Part shown: piece after piece, positions 15,533-28,950 of the stretch
Layout of the letters: every line of letters begins with the position of its first letter
Position numbering within the stretch: position 1 is the stretch's first letter
Origin: Bradyrhizobium symbiodeficiens
GTDB taxonomy: Bacteria > Pseudomonadota > Alphaproteobacteria > Rhizobiales > Xanthobacteraceae
Reading direction: 5' to 3'
Assembly: GCF_002266465.3 (NCBI RefSeq)
Contig: NZ_CP029427.2
Location: forward strand, 4,900,501 to 4,964,500
DNA: 64,000 nucleotides
The notes under the pieces: model-generated
What the model saw: the letters and a program-made list of their open reading frames with translations, nothing else
Database searches by the model: none
Told to the model about the DNA's origin: nothing
Position numbers and translations under genes: made by a program

Positions 15533-16087
15533 ATGAAGGACGTATTCGCCCGCCTCGCCTCCGACCTCTTCTCCGCCATCGTCTTCCTGGTCGTCTACCT
15601 CGTCACCGACAACGTCATCCTGGCGACGTCGGTGGCGATCGCCGGCGCGTTCGCACAAGTGGTCTACGCCCGCATCAAGGGACAGCCGCTCAACTACATG
15701 ACTTACGCGAGCCTCGCGCTCGTCGTCGTGCTGGGCACGATCACGCTCTTGACCAATGATCCCCGCTTCATGCTGGCAAAGCCCGCGATCGCGCATTTCG
15801 CGATCGGTCTGATCATGCTCAAGCGCGGCTGGATGCTGCGTTACATGCCGCCAATCGTCGTCGAGACCGTTCCGGAATATGTCACGGCTGCGGGCTATGC
15901 CTGGGCGGCGCTGATGTTCGTGATCGGCGCCGGCGTGATCGTGGTCGCCTCCACAGGCGATCTGAAGCTGTGGGCGTTCTACCTCACGGTGGTCGCCGGC
16001 GGCGGCAAGATCCTGGCCTTCGCCGTGCAGTATGTTGTGCTCCGGCTCATCGTCACCAGCCGCCGGCGCGCCGCCGCCCGCGCCTAA
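15533..16087 (+). CDS. IspZ/YciB-family inner-membrane protein
   Basis: The 184-residue polytopic protein matches the intracellular septation protein A family: LASDLFSAIVFLVVY at the start, TDNVILATSVAIAGA, a stretch with NDPRFM, and LKRGWMLRYMPP. YciB-type proteins act in the inner membrane and are linked to envelope integrity and septation. It follows the membrane protein at 14945 by 12 bases and thus shares its TetR-type promoter. It may be a paralogue of a housekeeping ispZ elsewhere in the genome; that cannot be judged here. Confidence 0.8.
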   Translation: MKDVFARLASDLFSAIVFLVVYLVTDNVILATSVAIAGAFAQVVYARIKGQPLNYMTYASLALVVVLGTITLLTNDPRFMLAKPAIAHFAIGLIMLKRGWMLRYMPPIVVETVPEYVTAAGYAWAALMFVIGAGVIVVASTGDLKLWAFYLTVVAGGGKILAFAVQYVVLRLIVTSRRRAAARA

Positions 16088-16192
16088 ATGCCCTATTCGA
16101 GGGTTAGTCAGGAGCCGCGAGTTGAGCTATAGGCTCGCTCGGGACTGGCCGCGGATCGTCGCGGTCCGCCGGGATTTGTTCGGGAGACGGGA

Positions 16193-16489
16193 ATGGCCGT
16201 AGACGGCAACTGGAATCTGACCATGACGACGCCGATGGGCGAGCGCCAGGCGACGCTGACCCTGTTGAGCTCCGGCGGCACGCTGACGGGCACGCAGGGC
16301 GCGGAAGGTAATACCGCCGAGATTTTCGACGGCACCATCAGCGGCGACGCCGTCAACTGGAAGGTTTCCATCACCAATCCGATGCCGTTGACGCTTGAGT
16401 TCATCGGCAAGGTCTCCGGCGACAGCATGAGCGGCGAGATGGGCATCGGCCCGATGGGCAGCTTTCCGTTCACGGGCGTACGGGCGTAA
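16193..16489 (+). CDS. Small conserved beta-rich hypothetical protein
   Basis: The 98-residue protein is made of alternating beta-type segments with Gly turns (GNWNLTMTTPMGERQATLTL, GTISGDAVNWKVSI, GKVSGDSMSGEMG). These look like a small beta-barrel or lipocalin-like sheet. There is no signal peptide. The start ATG 16193 follows a GGGAGA-type ribosome site. The function is unknown; it lies 14 bases ahead of a secreted SH3-type protein gene. Confidence 0.7.
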   Translation: MAVDGNWNLTMTTPMGERQATLTLLSSGGTLTGTQGAEGNTAEIFDGTISGDAVNWKVSITNPMPLTLEFIGKVSGDSMSGEMGIGPMGSFPFTGVRA

Positions 16490-16503
16490 CGCCGCGCAGC
16501 AAC

Positions 16504-17424
16504 ATGCGCGTGCTTCGTCTCATCGCAGCGACGATGCTGTGCGTCACGACGCAAGCGGCGCGCGCGGATGACACCGAGCCGGCGTGGCGCGCAAGCGCGC
16601 TCGCCTTGGTGCCGGCAGGATATGTCGCCGGCACCGCTTATCGAACCCAGGGTCCGACAGGCTATCTCGCCCTCTATCCCGCGCCATCGAACGATCCGAA
16701 AACACCGGCCAGCGTGTTCGCTGCGCGCCAGGCGCTCGTGGTCACGCTGACATCGGATGCGACACGCGCCGTTTCAGCCGAGTTGAAGCCGCGCGTGGAG
16801 CCCGATCCCGACGATGACGCGACCGATTTCGCAAAGCTGCACGCCGAGCTTGCGGCCAAGCGGGCGACGCTCCCTGACGGCACCGAGCCCTGCGACCTCG
16901 GCGCCTGGTCCATCGACAAGGACCCTGCCGGCCTCAACGTGCGCGCCGAGCCGTCGGCGACGGCGCGTGTGCTCGGCACGCTGCCGCCGCCCTATCGCTT
17001 GAAGTTGGGCGGCGCCGAGAACACGCCCGACGGCGGCTGGCTCACCGAATTTCGCATCATCGGCTTCAGGAACGGCTGGTTTCTGATCGAAGGCGCCAAG
17101 CCGCCGGGCAAGGACTACGAGGACGAGAAGAAATATCCGCGCAGCGCGCCAAAGCCCTACGTCGGGCGCGGCTGGGTCGCATCCAACAAGGTCGGTGCCG
17201 CCTATGCCAATGGCGCCACCCGCATGGGCGGGCTGTTCCAAGCCCCCTTCGTCGATGCCAAATGGATGCCGGCCCAGCGCGAGCTCGGCGGCGCGATCGA
17301 CACCGACGGCGGTCCGAAGCGGATGCTCGCCTGCAGCGGGCTCTGGGGCCTGGTCGAGAGCCAGGACGGCGTCCGCGGCTGGTGGCGCGCGCTGTGCTCG
17401 AACCAGGTCACAAATTGCAGTTAG
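16504..17424 (+). CDS. Periplasmic SH3-like domain protein
   Basis: The 306-residue protein has a signal peptide (about residues 1-21, cleavage after ARA) and a bacterial SH3-type segment near residues 140-215 (GLNVRAEPSATARVLGTLPP). Such domains usually bind peptidoglycan or peptides. The C-terminal part contains two cysteines (LACSGLWG, RALCSN) possibly in a disulfide. It is probably co-transcribed with the small gene at 16193. A repeat hairpin at 17436-17521 separates it from the convergent fumarase gene. Confidence 0.82.
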   Translation: MRVLRLIAATMLCVTTQAARADDTEPAWRASALALVPAGYVAGTAYRTQGPTGYLALYPAPSNDPKTPASVFAARQALVVTLTSDATRAVSAELKPRVEPDPDDDATDFAKLHAELAAKRATLPDGTEPCDLGAWSIDKDPAGLNVRAEPSATARVLGTLPPPYRLKLGGAENTPDGGWLTEFRIIGFRNGWFLIEGAKPPGKDYEDEKKYPRSAPKPYVGRGWVASNKVGAAYANGATRMGGLFQAPFVDAKWMPAQRELGGAIDTDGGPKRMLACSGLWGLVESQDGVRGWWRALCSNQVTNCS

Positions 17425-17435
17425 AAGACTGAAGC

Positions 17436-17521
17436 CGTCATGGCCGGGGCTTGTCCCGGCCATCCACGTCTTCCTCGCAGCACCAGGAACGTGGATGCCC
17501 GGGACAAGCCCGGGCATGACG
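17436..17521. repeat. Dispersed inverted repeat between convergent genes
   Basis: The arms 17436-17469 and 17489-17521 pair with only a few mismatches (core GGGCTTGTCCCGG and its complement). The position between two convergent stop codons suggests that it also serves as a bidirectional transcription barrier. Repeats of this type are frequent between genes of bradyrhizobia, from memory. Confidence 0.75.
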
Positions 17522-17569
17522 ACGTTTCCTAAAGGCACATGCTGCCTCACTCGCAGAAGCGAGAGGCAG

Positions 17570-19225
<1,656 letters not shown>

Positions 19226-19438
19226 GGGCGAATCCAGGGGTTTTGGGGCCGTCGCGGGCGTCTCAGCATGGAAGCGTTCTAAGCCCATTTTGAGCGGAAA
19301 GGAAAGGGAACGACGCGCATGGGGGCAGGCCGGCTCGGGCTCGGGAAGGCGCTGACACAGCACGTGGAAATGCCCGTTCCCACCCTTGCGCTTCGCGCCC
19401 GACGACGCTTGAATGCGCCGCTTAAGGGGCTTTTCATC

Positions 19439-19912
19439 ATGACTTTGAACTTGAACGTCCGCGGCGCGATCCTGGTCGCCGCCGCCATCACTGGACTTGT
19501 GACCCTCGCCTCGCCCGCGCGCGCCGACCGCTGCGACGACAGCGCCAAGGAACTGGCGAACCAGGTCGATCGCCTCAAGGTGAATTTCCGGGCCGCCAAC
19601 GTTGTTTACCTGACGCACCCGGCGGCCAAGGAGCTGTCCGTGGGTTGCCGCGGCGACAAATATTCCATCGAGCTCTTTGCCAAGGGTGACCGCAAGCCGA
19701 CGCCGGAATTCTATGCGCTGGTGGGATCGATGGCGGCGATCGTCTTCACCGTGACCAAGGACGACACAACAACGGGCGCGACACGCTGCCTGAAGCGAAT
19801 GGGTCTGCTGCGCGGCGACAAGGTCAGCATGCGCTATCGGCGGCTCAACATGGAATGCACCCGCACCAAGAAGGACGCGTCCATCGCGATCACGCGCGGC
19901 AAGGACGAGTAG
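19439..19912 (+). CDS. Secreted hypothetical protein, cysteine-containing
   Basis: The 157-residue protein from ATG 19439 has a classical signal peptide (about residues 1-30, cleavage after ARA). Mature cysteines (DRCDDS, VGCRGD, TRCLKR, MECTR) could form two disulfides. No family is recognised. The frame is open upstream to 19319, but the signal peptide defines this start. It is divergent from the fumarase gene. Confidence 0.75.
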   Translation: MTLNLNVRGAILVAAAITGLVTLASPARADRCDDSAKELANQVDRLKVNFRAANVVYLTHPAAKELSVGCRGDKYSIELFAKGDRKPTPEFYALVGSMAAIVFTVTKDDTTTGATRCLKRMGLLRGDKVSMRYRRLNMECTRTKKDASIAITRGKDE

Positions 19913-19940
19913 AGGGACGTTCGCTCTTTCCACAAACTCG

Positions 19941-20027
19941 GTCATTGCGAGGAGCCCTTGCGACGACGCAATCCAGGCCGTCTCCGCGGAGATAGTCTGG
20001 ATTGCTTCGCTGCGCTCGCAATGACGA
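19941..20027. repeat. Dispersed palindromic repeat, copy 1
   Basis: It begins GTCATTGCGAGGAGC and ends GCTCGCAATGAC, with GCAATCCAG and its complement CTGGATTGC inside, and folds back on itself. A second copy is at 22968-23048. Confidence 0.8.
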
Positions 20028-20183
20028 GGAGAGGTCTGGTTGTCTCGTTCATAGATTGCGAGGCCGCGCACGAAATCAGCCCGCCACACCGCACCAGATC
20101 GCTCGCATTTTAACGATTGGCTTGAAAGAATTTTCGCTCGTCGCAGGGCAGGATCAATTGTTTCCATATGTGAGGATTTGCGG

Positions 20184-20357
20184 ATGAACGTTTCTACCGT
20201 TGCGCCGCCGCCGATCGCGGTTGTGGTTCCGAGCTACGACACGACCAAGCAGCAGGACGATCAGACCAAGACCAGGGATGCCGACCCCACCTACAAGCCG
20301 CAGCCGCCCGCGCCGCTGCCGCCGGGTCAGGGCACGCGGATCGATCAGCTCGCCTGA
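20184..20357 (+). CDS. 57-residue proline-rich protein
   Basis: The frame ATG 20184 to TGA 20357 encodes 57 residues with a compact pattern: a hydrophobic start (STVAPPPIAVVVPSYDT), a charged middle (KQQDDQTKTRDAD) and a proline-rich end (PQPPAPLPPGQG). A GAGGA ribosome site precedes the start and a strong terminator hairpin follows 20 bases after the stop. That makes it a complete small transcription unit. No function is known. Confidence 0.65.
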   Translation: MNVSTVAPPPIAVVVPSYDTTKQQDDQTKTRDADPTYKPQPPAPLPPGQGTRIDQLA

Positions 20358-20377
20358 TCTCCTATCGACGACGAATC

Positions 20378-20403
20378 GCCCGATCCGGTCGATCGGGCTG
20401 TTT
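20378..20403 (+). terminator. Rho-independent terminator of the 57-residue gene
   Basis: A perfect eight-base stem, GCCCGATC / GATCGGGC, has a five-base loop and is followed by TGTTT. The rest of 20404-20708 shows no supported gene. Confidence 0.65.
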
Positions 20404-20708
20404 CGCGTCCGGCCGCATCTTCGCCGGAGAGCGGGATCAACATCTGCGTGGCCACTCCGGGGCCTGCGCATGATCGCAAGACTGCCGCTACTTGACACCA
20501 CGATCGTCGCCGCCATGAGCGCGCAATCGTCCGCGTCCACGCGAACGTCGCGCCGGCCTCGGTGTTTCTCGCCGCGCCCGGCCGCGGTCATTTCCCCTTC
20601 GCACGACCCGTTGTAAACCACCGCCTCCGGCTCGGAGCGCATCTTCAAGTGTGATCCGCCTCATCAAATCTCCGCATCCGGCGTGCTCATCTGCGAGGCC
20701 GAACGAGC

Positions 20709-21851
20709 ATGCGTCGATGGGACAGGCCGATGGAACTGAACGAAAAGCTGCTGTCGCTGGTGGGGGGCATCTACGATGCGGCGCTGGACGATTCCCGATG
20801 GCCGTCGACGCTTCGTTGCATCGTCGACATGGCGGGCGGCCAGAGCGGCGGCCTGGTCCGGATCGGGGCAGCCGGCGAGGCCGTGATCGCGCATGCCGTC
20901 GGGGTCGAGCCCGCCTATGTTCAGTCCTACATCGAAACCTACGAACCGTTCGATCCCTCGCGCGGCGTGCTCCACGCGCCGGTCGGCGAGATCCAGACGA
21001 TCAGGGACTGGATCGACGTCGACGAATTCCGCACCACCATGTTCTACAACGAATGGACGCGGCCGCAGGGCCTCGAGGACGCCGCCAATATCCTGCTCGA
21101 TAAATCTGCCGAGGGACTATCCCGCCTCTCCATCATGAAGGCCGGCGGCCCGGTCGATCGCAGGATGGTCCAGGTGATCTCCCATCTCACGCCGCATTTG
21201 CAGCGGGCCATGGTCGTCAGACAGCAGCTGCAGCAGCAGAATGCGCTGGAGACGATTTCGGTCCGCACGCTCGATGCCCTGCGAACCGCCGTGCTGCTGC
21301 TCGATGCCGACGCTCACATCACGCACGCCAATGCCGGCGCGCGCGACATTCTGGATGAGGCCGAAATCCTTCGTTCGGTCCGGGGCCGGCTGGTGACGTC
21401 CGACCCGAATGCCGATCGTGTGTTGCGGCAGGCGCTGGCGAGCACGGTGGTCGGCGACCGGGCGATGACGGGCGCGAGCATCTCGCTGCATCTGACGGCC
21501 CGCGACGGCTCGCATTTCGTCGCGCATCTCCTGCCGCTGACCGCAGGGCGCCGGCAAAGCTTCGCAGCCAGCTACGGTGCCTGCGCCGTCCTGTTCGTCA
21601 GCAAGGCCGCGTTCGATACGAGCCTCGCGCCCGACCTGATCCGCAAGCTGTTCAAGCTGACGCCGACCGAGCTGCGCGTGCTCCTGTCCATTGTCGAGAT
21701 CGGCGGAGTTCCCGACGTGGCCAGAAGCATGGGCACCGCCGAAAGCACGATCAAGACCCATCTCGCCCGGATCTTCGCAAAGACCGGTACCAAACGACAG
21801 GCGGATCTGGTCCGGCTGATGGCGGCCTTCACACCGCCGATCAAGATCTGA
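20709..21851 (+). CDS. LuxR-type helix-turn-helix transcriptional regulator
   Basis: The 380-residue cytoplasmic protein ends with a LuxR/GerE DNA-binding domain (about residues 315-375: LTPTELRVLLSIVEIGG and STIKTHLARIFAKTGTKRQADLV). The N-terminal and central regions (about residues 8-300) look like a PAS/GAF-type sensor, with LDALRTAVLLLDADAHITHAN typical of a PAS start. There is no phosphorylation-receiver domain and no acyl-homoserine-lactone domain signature. ATG 20730 (MELNEK) is an equally possible start. It is monocistronic and its target genes are unknown. Confidence 0.85.
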   Translation: MRRWDRPMELNEKLLSLVGGIYDAALDDSRWPSTLRCIVDMAGGQSGGLVRIGAAGEAVIAHAVGVEPAYVQSYIETYEPFDPSRGVLHAPVGEIQTIRDWIDVDEFRTTMFYNEWTRPQGLEDAANILLDKSAEGLSRLSIMKAGGPVDRRMVQVISHLTPHLQRAMVVRQQLQQQNALETISVRTLDALRTAVLLLDADAHITHANAGARDILDEAEILRSVRGRLVTSDPNADRVLRQALASTVVGDRAMTGASISLHLTARDGSHFVAHLLPLTAGRRQSFAASYGACAVLFVSKAAFDTSLAPDLIRKLFKLTPTELRVLLSIVEIGGVPDVARSMGTAESTIKTHLARIFAKTGTKRQADLVRLMAAFTPPIKI

Positions 21852-21961
21852 AGTCGGAACGTCGCGCGGGCGGCAAAATCGCGTCTCCTCCTCCGATCGA
21901 CTGACGTCGCCGCAAGCGAACCTCGCTAGAGGGAACCGCACCCACGCAACGGGAGACGACG

Positions 21962-22162
21962 ATGTTCTGCAAGCCACCCTGCCCCGACGAGCACGACCTC
22001 TCTCCCGTCCCCGACGATTCCGACAATCTGCCTGAGCCGGAGCGTTCACATGCGCTTCCCGGCCACCACGCGTTCGGGCGATCGACCTTGCCCGAAGCGG
22101 CCCGGTCCGGAACGGGGGCTGCCGCCAGCCTCCCTCCGGACCGGCTAGATTCCCTGCGTTGA
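21962..22162 (+). CDS. Possible small hypothetical protein
   Basis: This is a 66-residue frame with GGGAGA before ATG 21962. The product is rich in Pro, Ser and acidic residues with no family similarity that I recognise. It could be a real small gene or chance; the ribosome site is its main support. Confidence 0.3.
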   Translation: MFCKPPCPDEHDLSPVPDDSDNLPEPERSHALPGHHAFGRSTLPEAARSGTGAAASLPPDRLDSLR

Positions 22163-22169
22163 AAACGCT

Positions 22170-22877
22170 CTAGCCATCGAGCTCACGATAGCGGCGGAAG
22201 ATGCCCTGCTCGTTGAAGGGAATGCGGCGCTCGCTTGCCAGATAGGCCTTGATGTTCGGCCGCGCGGCGATGCGGTCGTGCAGGGCGACGAGCCCCGGAA
22301 TGTCCGTCTCAAACGCCGTCATGCGCTTGGGGAAGGCATAGCGCAGCCCCGCGACGATCTGGAACAGCGAGAGATCGACGTAAGTGAGCCGCCGGCCGGT
22401 GACATAGGCGCCGCCATTCCCGGTGAGAAGCTGCTCGAAATAGCCGAGATATTTCGGCACCCGCTCACTCCAGAAATCCGCCGTGCGTTTCTTCGCCGGC
22501 GGCTTCTGGTCCTCGTAATAGAGCGAGGGTCCGAGCGGATGATGGGTATCGTGGATCTCGACCACGAAATCGGTGATGGTGAGCTGCAGCTGGTGCACCC
22601 AGAGTTTTCCGGCCTCCGTCTTCGGCGCGAGCCCATGGCGGGCGCCGAGATAGAGCAGGATGTTGGCGGTCTGGCCGATGACGAGCTTGCCCGCTCTCAG
22701 GAACGGCGGCGCAAAGGGCGGCGTGCCCTGATGCGCGTCCATCATCTTCATCATCGCAGCCGTACCGCGCGCTCCGCGCGCGACATCGACGTAAGCGGCC
22801 CCCGCCTCCTCCAGCGCCAGCCGCACATATTCGCCGCGGCCCTGGATCTCGGGCCAGTAGTAGAGCTCGTATTTCAT
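22170..22877 (-). CDS. Glutathione S-transferase family protein
   Basis: The 235-residue protein has an N-terminal thioredoxin-fold GST domain (YELYYWPEIQGRGEYVRLALEEAG, with the tyrosine of the first strand as possible catalytic residue, and QTANILLYLG as the glutathione-binding segment). The helical C-terminal domain contains YVTGRRLTYVDLSLFQ. It resembles the sigma/alpha-like GSTs of Rhizobiales. ATG 22877 is at the domain start. It is transcribed alone. The substrate is unknown. Confidence 0.92.
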   Translation of the reverse strand: MKYELYYWPEIQGRGEYVRLALEEAGAAYVDVARGARGTAAMMKMMDAHQGTPPFAPPFLRAGKLVIGQTANILLYLGARHGLAPKTEAGKLWVHQLQLTITDFVVEIHDTHHPLGPSLYYEDQKPPAKKRTADFWSERVPKYLGYFEQLLTGNGGAYVTGRRLTYVDLSLFQIVAGLRYAFPKRMTAFETDIPGLVALHDRIAARPNIKAYLASERRIPFNEQGIFRRYRELDG

Positions 22878-22967
22878 GAGAGAGGTCCGTGAGCGTGGGG
22901 ACGATCGGACCAATGTAGCATAGAGCCGCATGTTCCGTCGTCGTGGGACGAAACATCGGCCCCACAC

Positions 22968-23048
22968 GTCATTGCGAGCGCAAGCAAAGCAATCCAGAGC
23001 GTCTCCGCGGAGGCAGCCTGGATTTGCTTCGCTACGCTCGCAATGACG
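22968..23048. repeat. Dispersed palindromic repeat, copy 2
   Basis: CGTCATTGCGAGCG at the left and CGCTCGCAATGACG at the right are reverse complements; the inside contains GCAATCCAG and CTGGATTTGC. It is related to 19941-20027 and lies between the GST gene and the next secreted-protein gene. Confidence 0.8.
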
Positions 23049-23074
23049 ACTTGAAAGAGCTTCGTGCCCTTAAC

Positions 23075-23755
23075 TCAATTCGCCGCAAAACAATACAACA
23101 ACCCGTCGCCGCCGGTGCTCTTCAGATCGGCTTGCGAGCAGCCGCCCTCGGGACCGCGCGAGGGGTGGGAGCTGTACCATGATTTCGACGGCTCATCGTC
23201 GCGAAGGCCTTGACGATCCGCGTGGCCGACGACCGCGGCGCCTTGCGTGCTCGACGTCCAATTCTTGCAGGTCTTGTCGTCACCGGCGGCGAACGCGGTG
23301 CCGTCGGGTTGCGTGCCCGTCAGGATGTCGTGCCGGTTCGGCGTGTCACCGCGGCCGTTGATGACCTCGCCCTTTTCGCTGAGCGCCGTCTGCTTGGTGA
23401 GGTTGTTGGCAGCGCCGTGCAGCTCGGCCACGTCCTTGGCGATCATCGTGCCCTTGGCGTTCTGCCACGGTCCCTTGCCGATGCGGTCCTTGGCGTTGAC
23501 GGCCGGCTTGCCGTCGGCGGCCTGCGTCGAGAGATAGGCACGCCAAGTCTTGGTGGCGGCGCCGCCGGCCTGCGCAAGCTTCTGGCACTGCGCATCGGCT
23601 CCCTCGAGCCCGCCGAGATCAGCGCCCTTGCCCGGGCCATTGGACGTCACGAAGAACGTCATGTCGGCCGACTGCGCTTGCGCCGATGGCATCGCCAGTA
23701 AGGCCATTGCCAGCGCAAGGCCTGAAATCGTCACGGTCTTCTCGATGCGGATCAT
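23075..23755 (-). CDS. Secreted protein with lectin-like (C-type/endostatin-like) fold, putative
   Basis: The 226-residue protein has a signal peptide (about residues 1-27, cleavage after AQA). The mature part begins MTFFVTSNGPGKGADLGGL, then ADAQCQKLAQAGG and TWRAYLST, and ends with GGCSQADLKSTGGDGLLYCFA. The cysteine spacing and WRAYLS motif recall the C-type-lectin-like fold seen in collagen-XV/XVIII-type domains of bacteria, which I offer as the most likely fold. It is probably periplasmic or extracellular. It is a single gene. Confidence 0.75.
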   Translation of the reverse strand: MIRIEKTVTISGLALAMALLAMPSAQAQSADMTFFVTSNGPGKGADLGGLEGADAQCQKLAQAGGAATKTWRAYLSTQAADGKPAVNAKDRIGKGPWQNAKGTMIAKDVAELHGAANNLTKQTALSEKGEVINGRGDTPNRHDILTGTQPDGTAFAAGDDKTCKNWTSSTQGAAVVGHADRQGLRDDEPSKSWYSSHPSRGPEGGCSQADLKSTGGDGLLYCFAAN

Positions 23756-23900
23756 GTGGTCCTCCCGTTGTGCTTGTCGTTGGCTGCCTGATTTCAACCC
23801 AAGGCGCGTCCGCTTATTCCAATGCCGCGCGAGACGCCGAAAAGAAAAAGGCGCCGTGCGGTAAGCACGACGCCCTCGTTTCGTCGGAGTGTTTCAGCGA

Positions 23901-24887
23901 TCAGTTGGTCTGCTGGATCGCCGACAATTCCCAGCCGCTGCCGGGCCGTCGCGCGAAGGTCCAGACTTCGGTGACTTCGCCCGGCTGTTCGCTGCCGGCG
24001 ACGACCGTGCCGCTGTTGCGGTCGAGCGTCTTGTCGGTGAGTGCGAAGCGCAGCGCCACTGTGGCGTAGTCGGTCTCGCCTTCACGCCAGGCTTCCGCTA
24101 GGTCGCCCTGCAACAGCTTCACATTGGTGACCTTGTTGACGACGTTCTTCGCACGGTTCTGGCCGAGGTCCTGCTCGAAATAGGAGACCATTTCCGGCGT
24201 CGCGAGCGTATGCAGCTTGGCCACGTCCTCGTTCGACCAGGCGGTCTGGACGTCGCCGAGCAGGCGCTCGAACGCCTCGTAATCGTCCGGCTTGATCTCG
24301 AGCGGCGCGTTGTTGGCGTTCGCGCCGAAGCCGAAGCCGCCAAGACCACCACCAAGTCCGCCCCGCTGGTTCGGCTGCGGTCCGGGAGCTGCGCCCGCAT
24401 CGGCATTGGCATAGGCCGCTTGCGGCGTGTGACGGCGCTGCCACCAGGACATCGCCAGCCGCACCACCAGCACCACGAGCGCGATCTGGATGATCAGGCC
24501 GATGATCGAGGACAGGCCGCCGAGGCCGCCGAACAGGCCGCCGCCGAACAGCATGCCGAGCAGGCCGGCACCGAGGAAGCCGGCCGCAAGGCCGCCCATG
24601 ATGCCGCCGGCGCGACCGCCGAACAGGCCGCCGCGCGCGGGCGCGGACGCAGCCGAGTTCATGCCTGCGCCCGGCTGGGTGTAGGTGCGGTTGAATTGCG
24701 AGGCCGAGCCCGGCGCCGTGGAGGTCGAGGGCGGCGCCGCAAAGGTGCGCGCGCCGCGTGAGCCCGACGAGCCGCCGCCGCCGACACGCGCGTCGGCGGA
24801 CGAGATCGCCAGGGCGGTCGGCAGCGCAAGCGCCAGCACGACAGCGATCGTCTTGAAGAGACTGCGGGAGCGTAGCGAGAAATTCAT
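23901..24887 (-). CDS. Tim44-like domain membrane protein
   Basis: The 328-residue protein starts with a signal-anchor (about residues 8-30) and has a Gly-rich low-complexity region. Hydrophobic Gly-rich segments follow (AGFLGAGLLGMLFGGGLFGG and IIGLIIQIALVVLVVRLAMSWW), then a C-terminal Tim44-like domain (about residues 190-328: DDYEAFERLLGDVQTAWS and TDYATVALRFALTD). Bacterial members are of unknown function at the inner membrane. ATG 24887 gives a clean signal; an upstream ATG at 24911 is possible. The 237 bases between it and cckA show nothing else. Confidence 0.88.
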   Translation of the reverse strand: MNFSLRSRSLFKTIAVVLALALPTALAISSADARVGGGGSSGSRGARTFAAPPSTSTAPGSASQFNRTYTQPGAGMNSAASAPARGGLFGGRAGGIMGGLAAGFLGAGLLGMLFGGGLFGGLGGLSSIIGLIIQIALVVLVVRLAMSWWQRRHTPQAAYANADAGAAPGPQPNQRGGLGGGLGGFGFGANANNAPLEIKPDDYEAFERLLGDVQTAWSNEDVAKLHTLATPEMVSYFEQDLGQNRAKNVVNKVTNVKLLQGDLAEAWREGETDYATVALRFALTDKTLDRNSGTVVAGSEQPGEVTEVWTFARRPGSGWELSAIQQTN

Positions 24888-25124
24888 GTGCGTTTCCCAA
24901 ATCCCCGGCATGGGGAAGTGCCCCTAAGATGGGCAGACTTGCCGAAAAGTGAAGTGTGTTTGGGAACTTGCGGCTGCGGCCCTCAGTCGCGGGGATGTGG
25001 CAAAAGCCCATATTTGGCGAAGGCTTGGCCGGATGCGCGGGGGAACCGGGTTGCGGGCTACCGGCGACTTAGAGTGCGAACTCCGCTTTTCCCTCGTCAA
25101 TGACGGCAGAACGAAGCCCCTCCC

Positions 25125-27704
<2,580 letters not shown>

Positions 27705-27860
27705 TCTCGAGCTGGCGCAGCCTGTCGACAGAGAATCAACGCGCGACAGCGCGCGTGGGGTCCTCCCTGCCTGAATCGGACCCTGAGGTGCAAGGGCCGT
27801 AGGGGCGAAAGGTACGCTGATTCCCAGATTACGGCCATTTCCGGTACTTTTCGGGTGTTT

Positions 27861-28940
27861 TTATCCTCGCCCGGCGCTGAAGCCACGCTTCAGCCGCATG
27901 ACGTAGCCGATGACTTCGGCGACCGCATGGTAGTGCTCAGCCGGGATTTCCTGGTCGATCTCGACGGTGGCGTAGAGCGCGCGGGCGAGCGGCACGTTCT
28001 CCACGATCGGGATGTCGTGCTCGCGCGCGATTTCCCGGATCTTGAAGGCGAGATTGTCGACGCCCTTGGCGACGCAGATCGGGGCCGTCATGCCGCGCTC
28101 GTAGGACAGCGCCACCGAATAGTGGGTCGGGTTGGTGATGATCACCGAGGCCTTGGGAACCGCCGTCATCATGCGCTTCCTGGAGCGTTGCTGGCGCAAC
28201 TGCCTGAGCTTGCCCTTGATGTGCGGATCGCCTTCGGACTGCTTGAACTCTTCCTTGATCTCCTGGAGCGACATCTTCTGCCGCTGGAACCAGCTGCGGT
28301 ACTGGAAAAAATAATCGGCAATGGCGATGATCGCGAGCGCCGCGACCACCGCCCCGAGCAGATGGATCGTCATGCTGGTGCTGGCGCCGAGCATGGCGGC
28401 CGGGTCGAGCCTGACCATCGCCTCCATGCGATGCCGCTCCGGCCACAGGACCATGGTCATGACCACGCTGAGCGCGACCAGCTTGCCGATGCCCTTGAGA
28501 AAATTGGCCGCCGCCTGCTTGCCGAAGATGCGCTTGAAGCCGGCGCCGGGCGAGATCTTGCTGAATTTCGGCGTGAGGGATTCGGCCGACCAGACCAGGC
28601 GGTGCTGCAGCATGTTGCCGGCAATCGCCGCCAGCATCAGCATCAGCAGCGGCACGCCGATCGCTGCGAGAATGGCGAATTCGATCTGCTGCATCAGCGC
28701 GATCAGGGCCTTGCCGTCGGTCTTGATCATCCAGGAATTGGCGAGCAGGCCCCGCATCGGCGCCAGCAGCCCGCTGCCCACCGAGCCCGAGAAGGTGGAG
28801 ACCACGAGCGTGCCGCCTGCCATCATGAACCAGGTGTTGATCTCCTGGCTCTTGGCGACGTCGCCGCGTTCGAGCGCGTCGTCCAGACGCTTTTGCGTCG
28901 GGTCTTCTGTTTGACTCTCTGGGTCCTTGTCTTCTGACAT
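27861..28940 (-). CDS. flhB: Flagellar biosynthesis protein FlhB
   Basis: The 359-residue export-gate protein has a hydrophilic start (DPTQKRLDDALERGDVAKSQE), four membrane segments and a cytoplasmic domain with the autocleavage motif NPTH at residues 270-273. FlhB cleaves itself there, which switches export from rod/hook to filament substrates. It is fifth or sixth in the minus-strand run flgB-flgC-fliE-fliQ-fliR-flhB, 10 bases after fliR. Confidence 0.97.
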   Translation of the reverse strand: MSEDKDPESQTEDPTQKRLDDALERGDVAKSQEINTWFMMAGGTLVVSTFSGSVGSGLLAPMRGLLANSWMIKTDGKALIALMQQIEFAILAAIGVPLLMLMLAAIAGNMLQHRLVWSAESLTPKFSKISPGAGFKRIFGKQAAANFLKGIGKLVALSVVMTMVLWPERHRMEAMVRLDPAAMLGASTSMTIHLLGAVVAALAIIAIADYFFQYRSWFQRQKMSLQEIKEEFKQSEGDPHIKGKLRQLRQQRSRKRMMTAVPKASVIITNPTHYSVALSYERGMTAPICVAKGVDNLAFKIREIAREHDIPIVENVPLARALYATVEIDQEIPAEHYHAVAEVIGYVMRLKRGFSAGRG

Positions 28941-28950
28941 CGATCGACCG

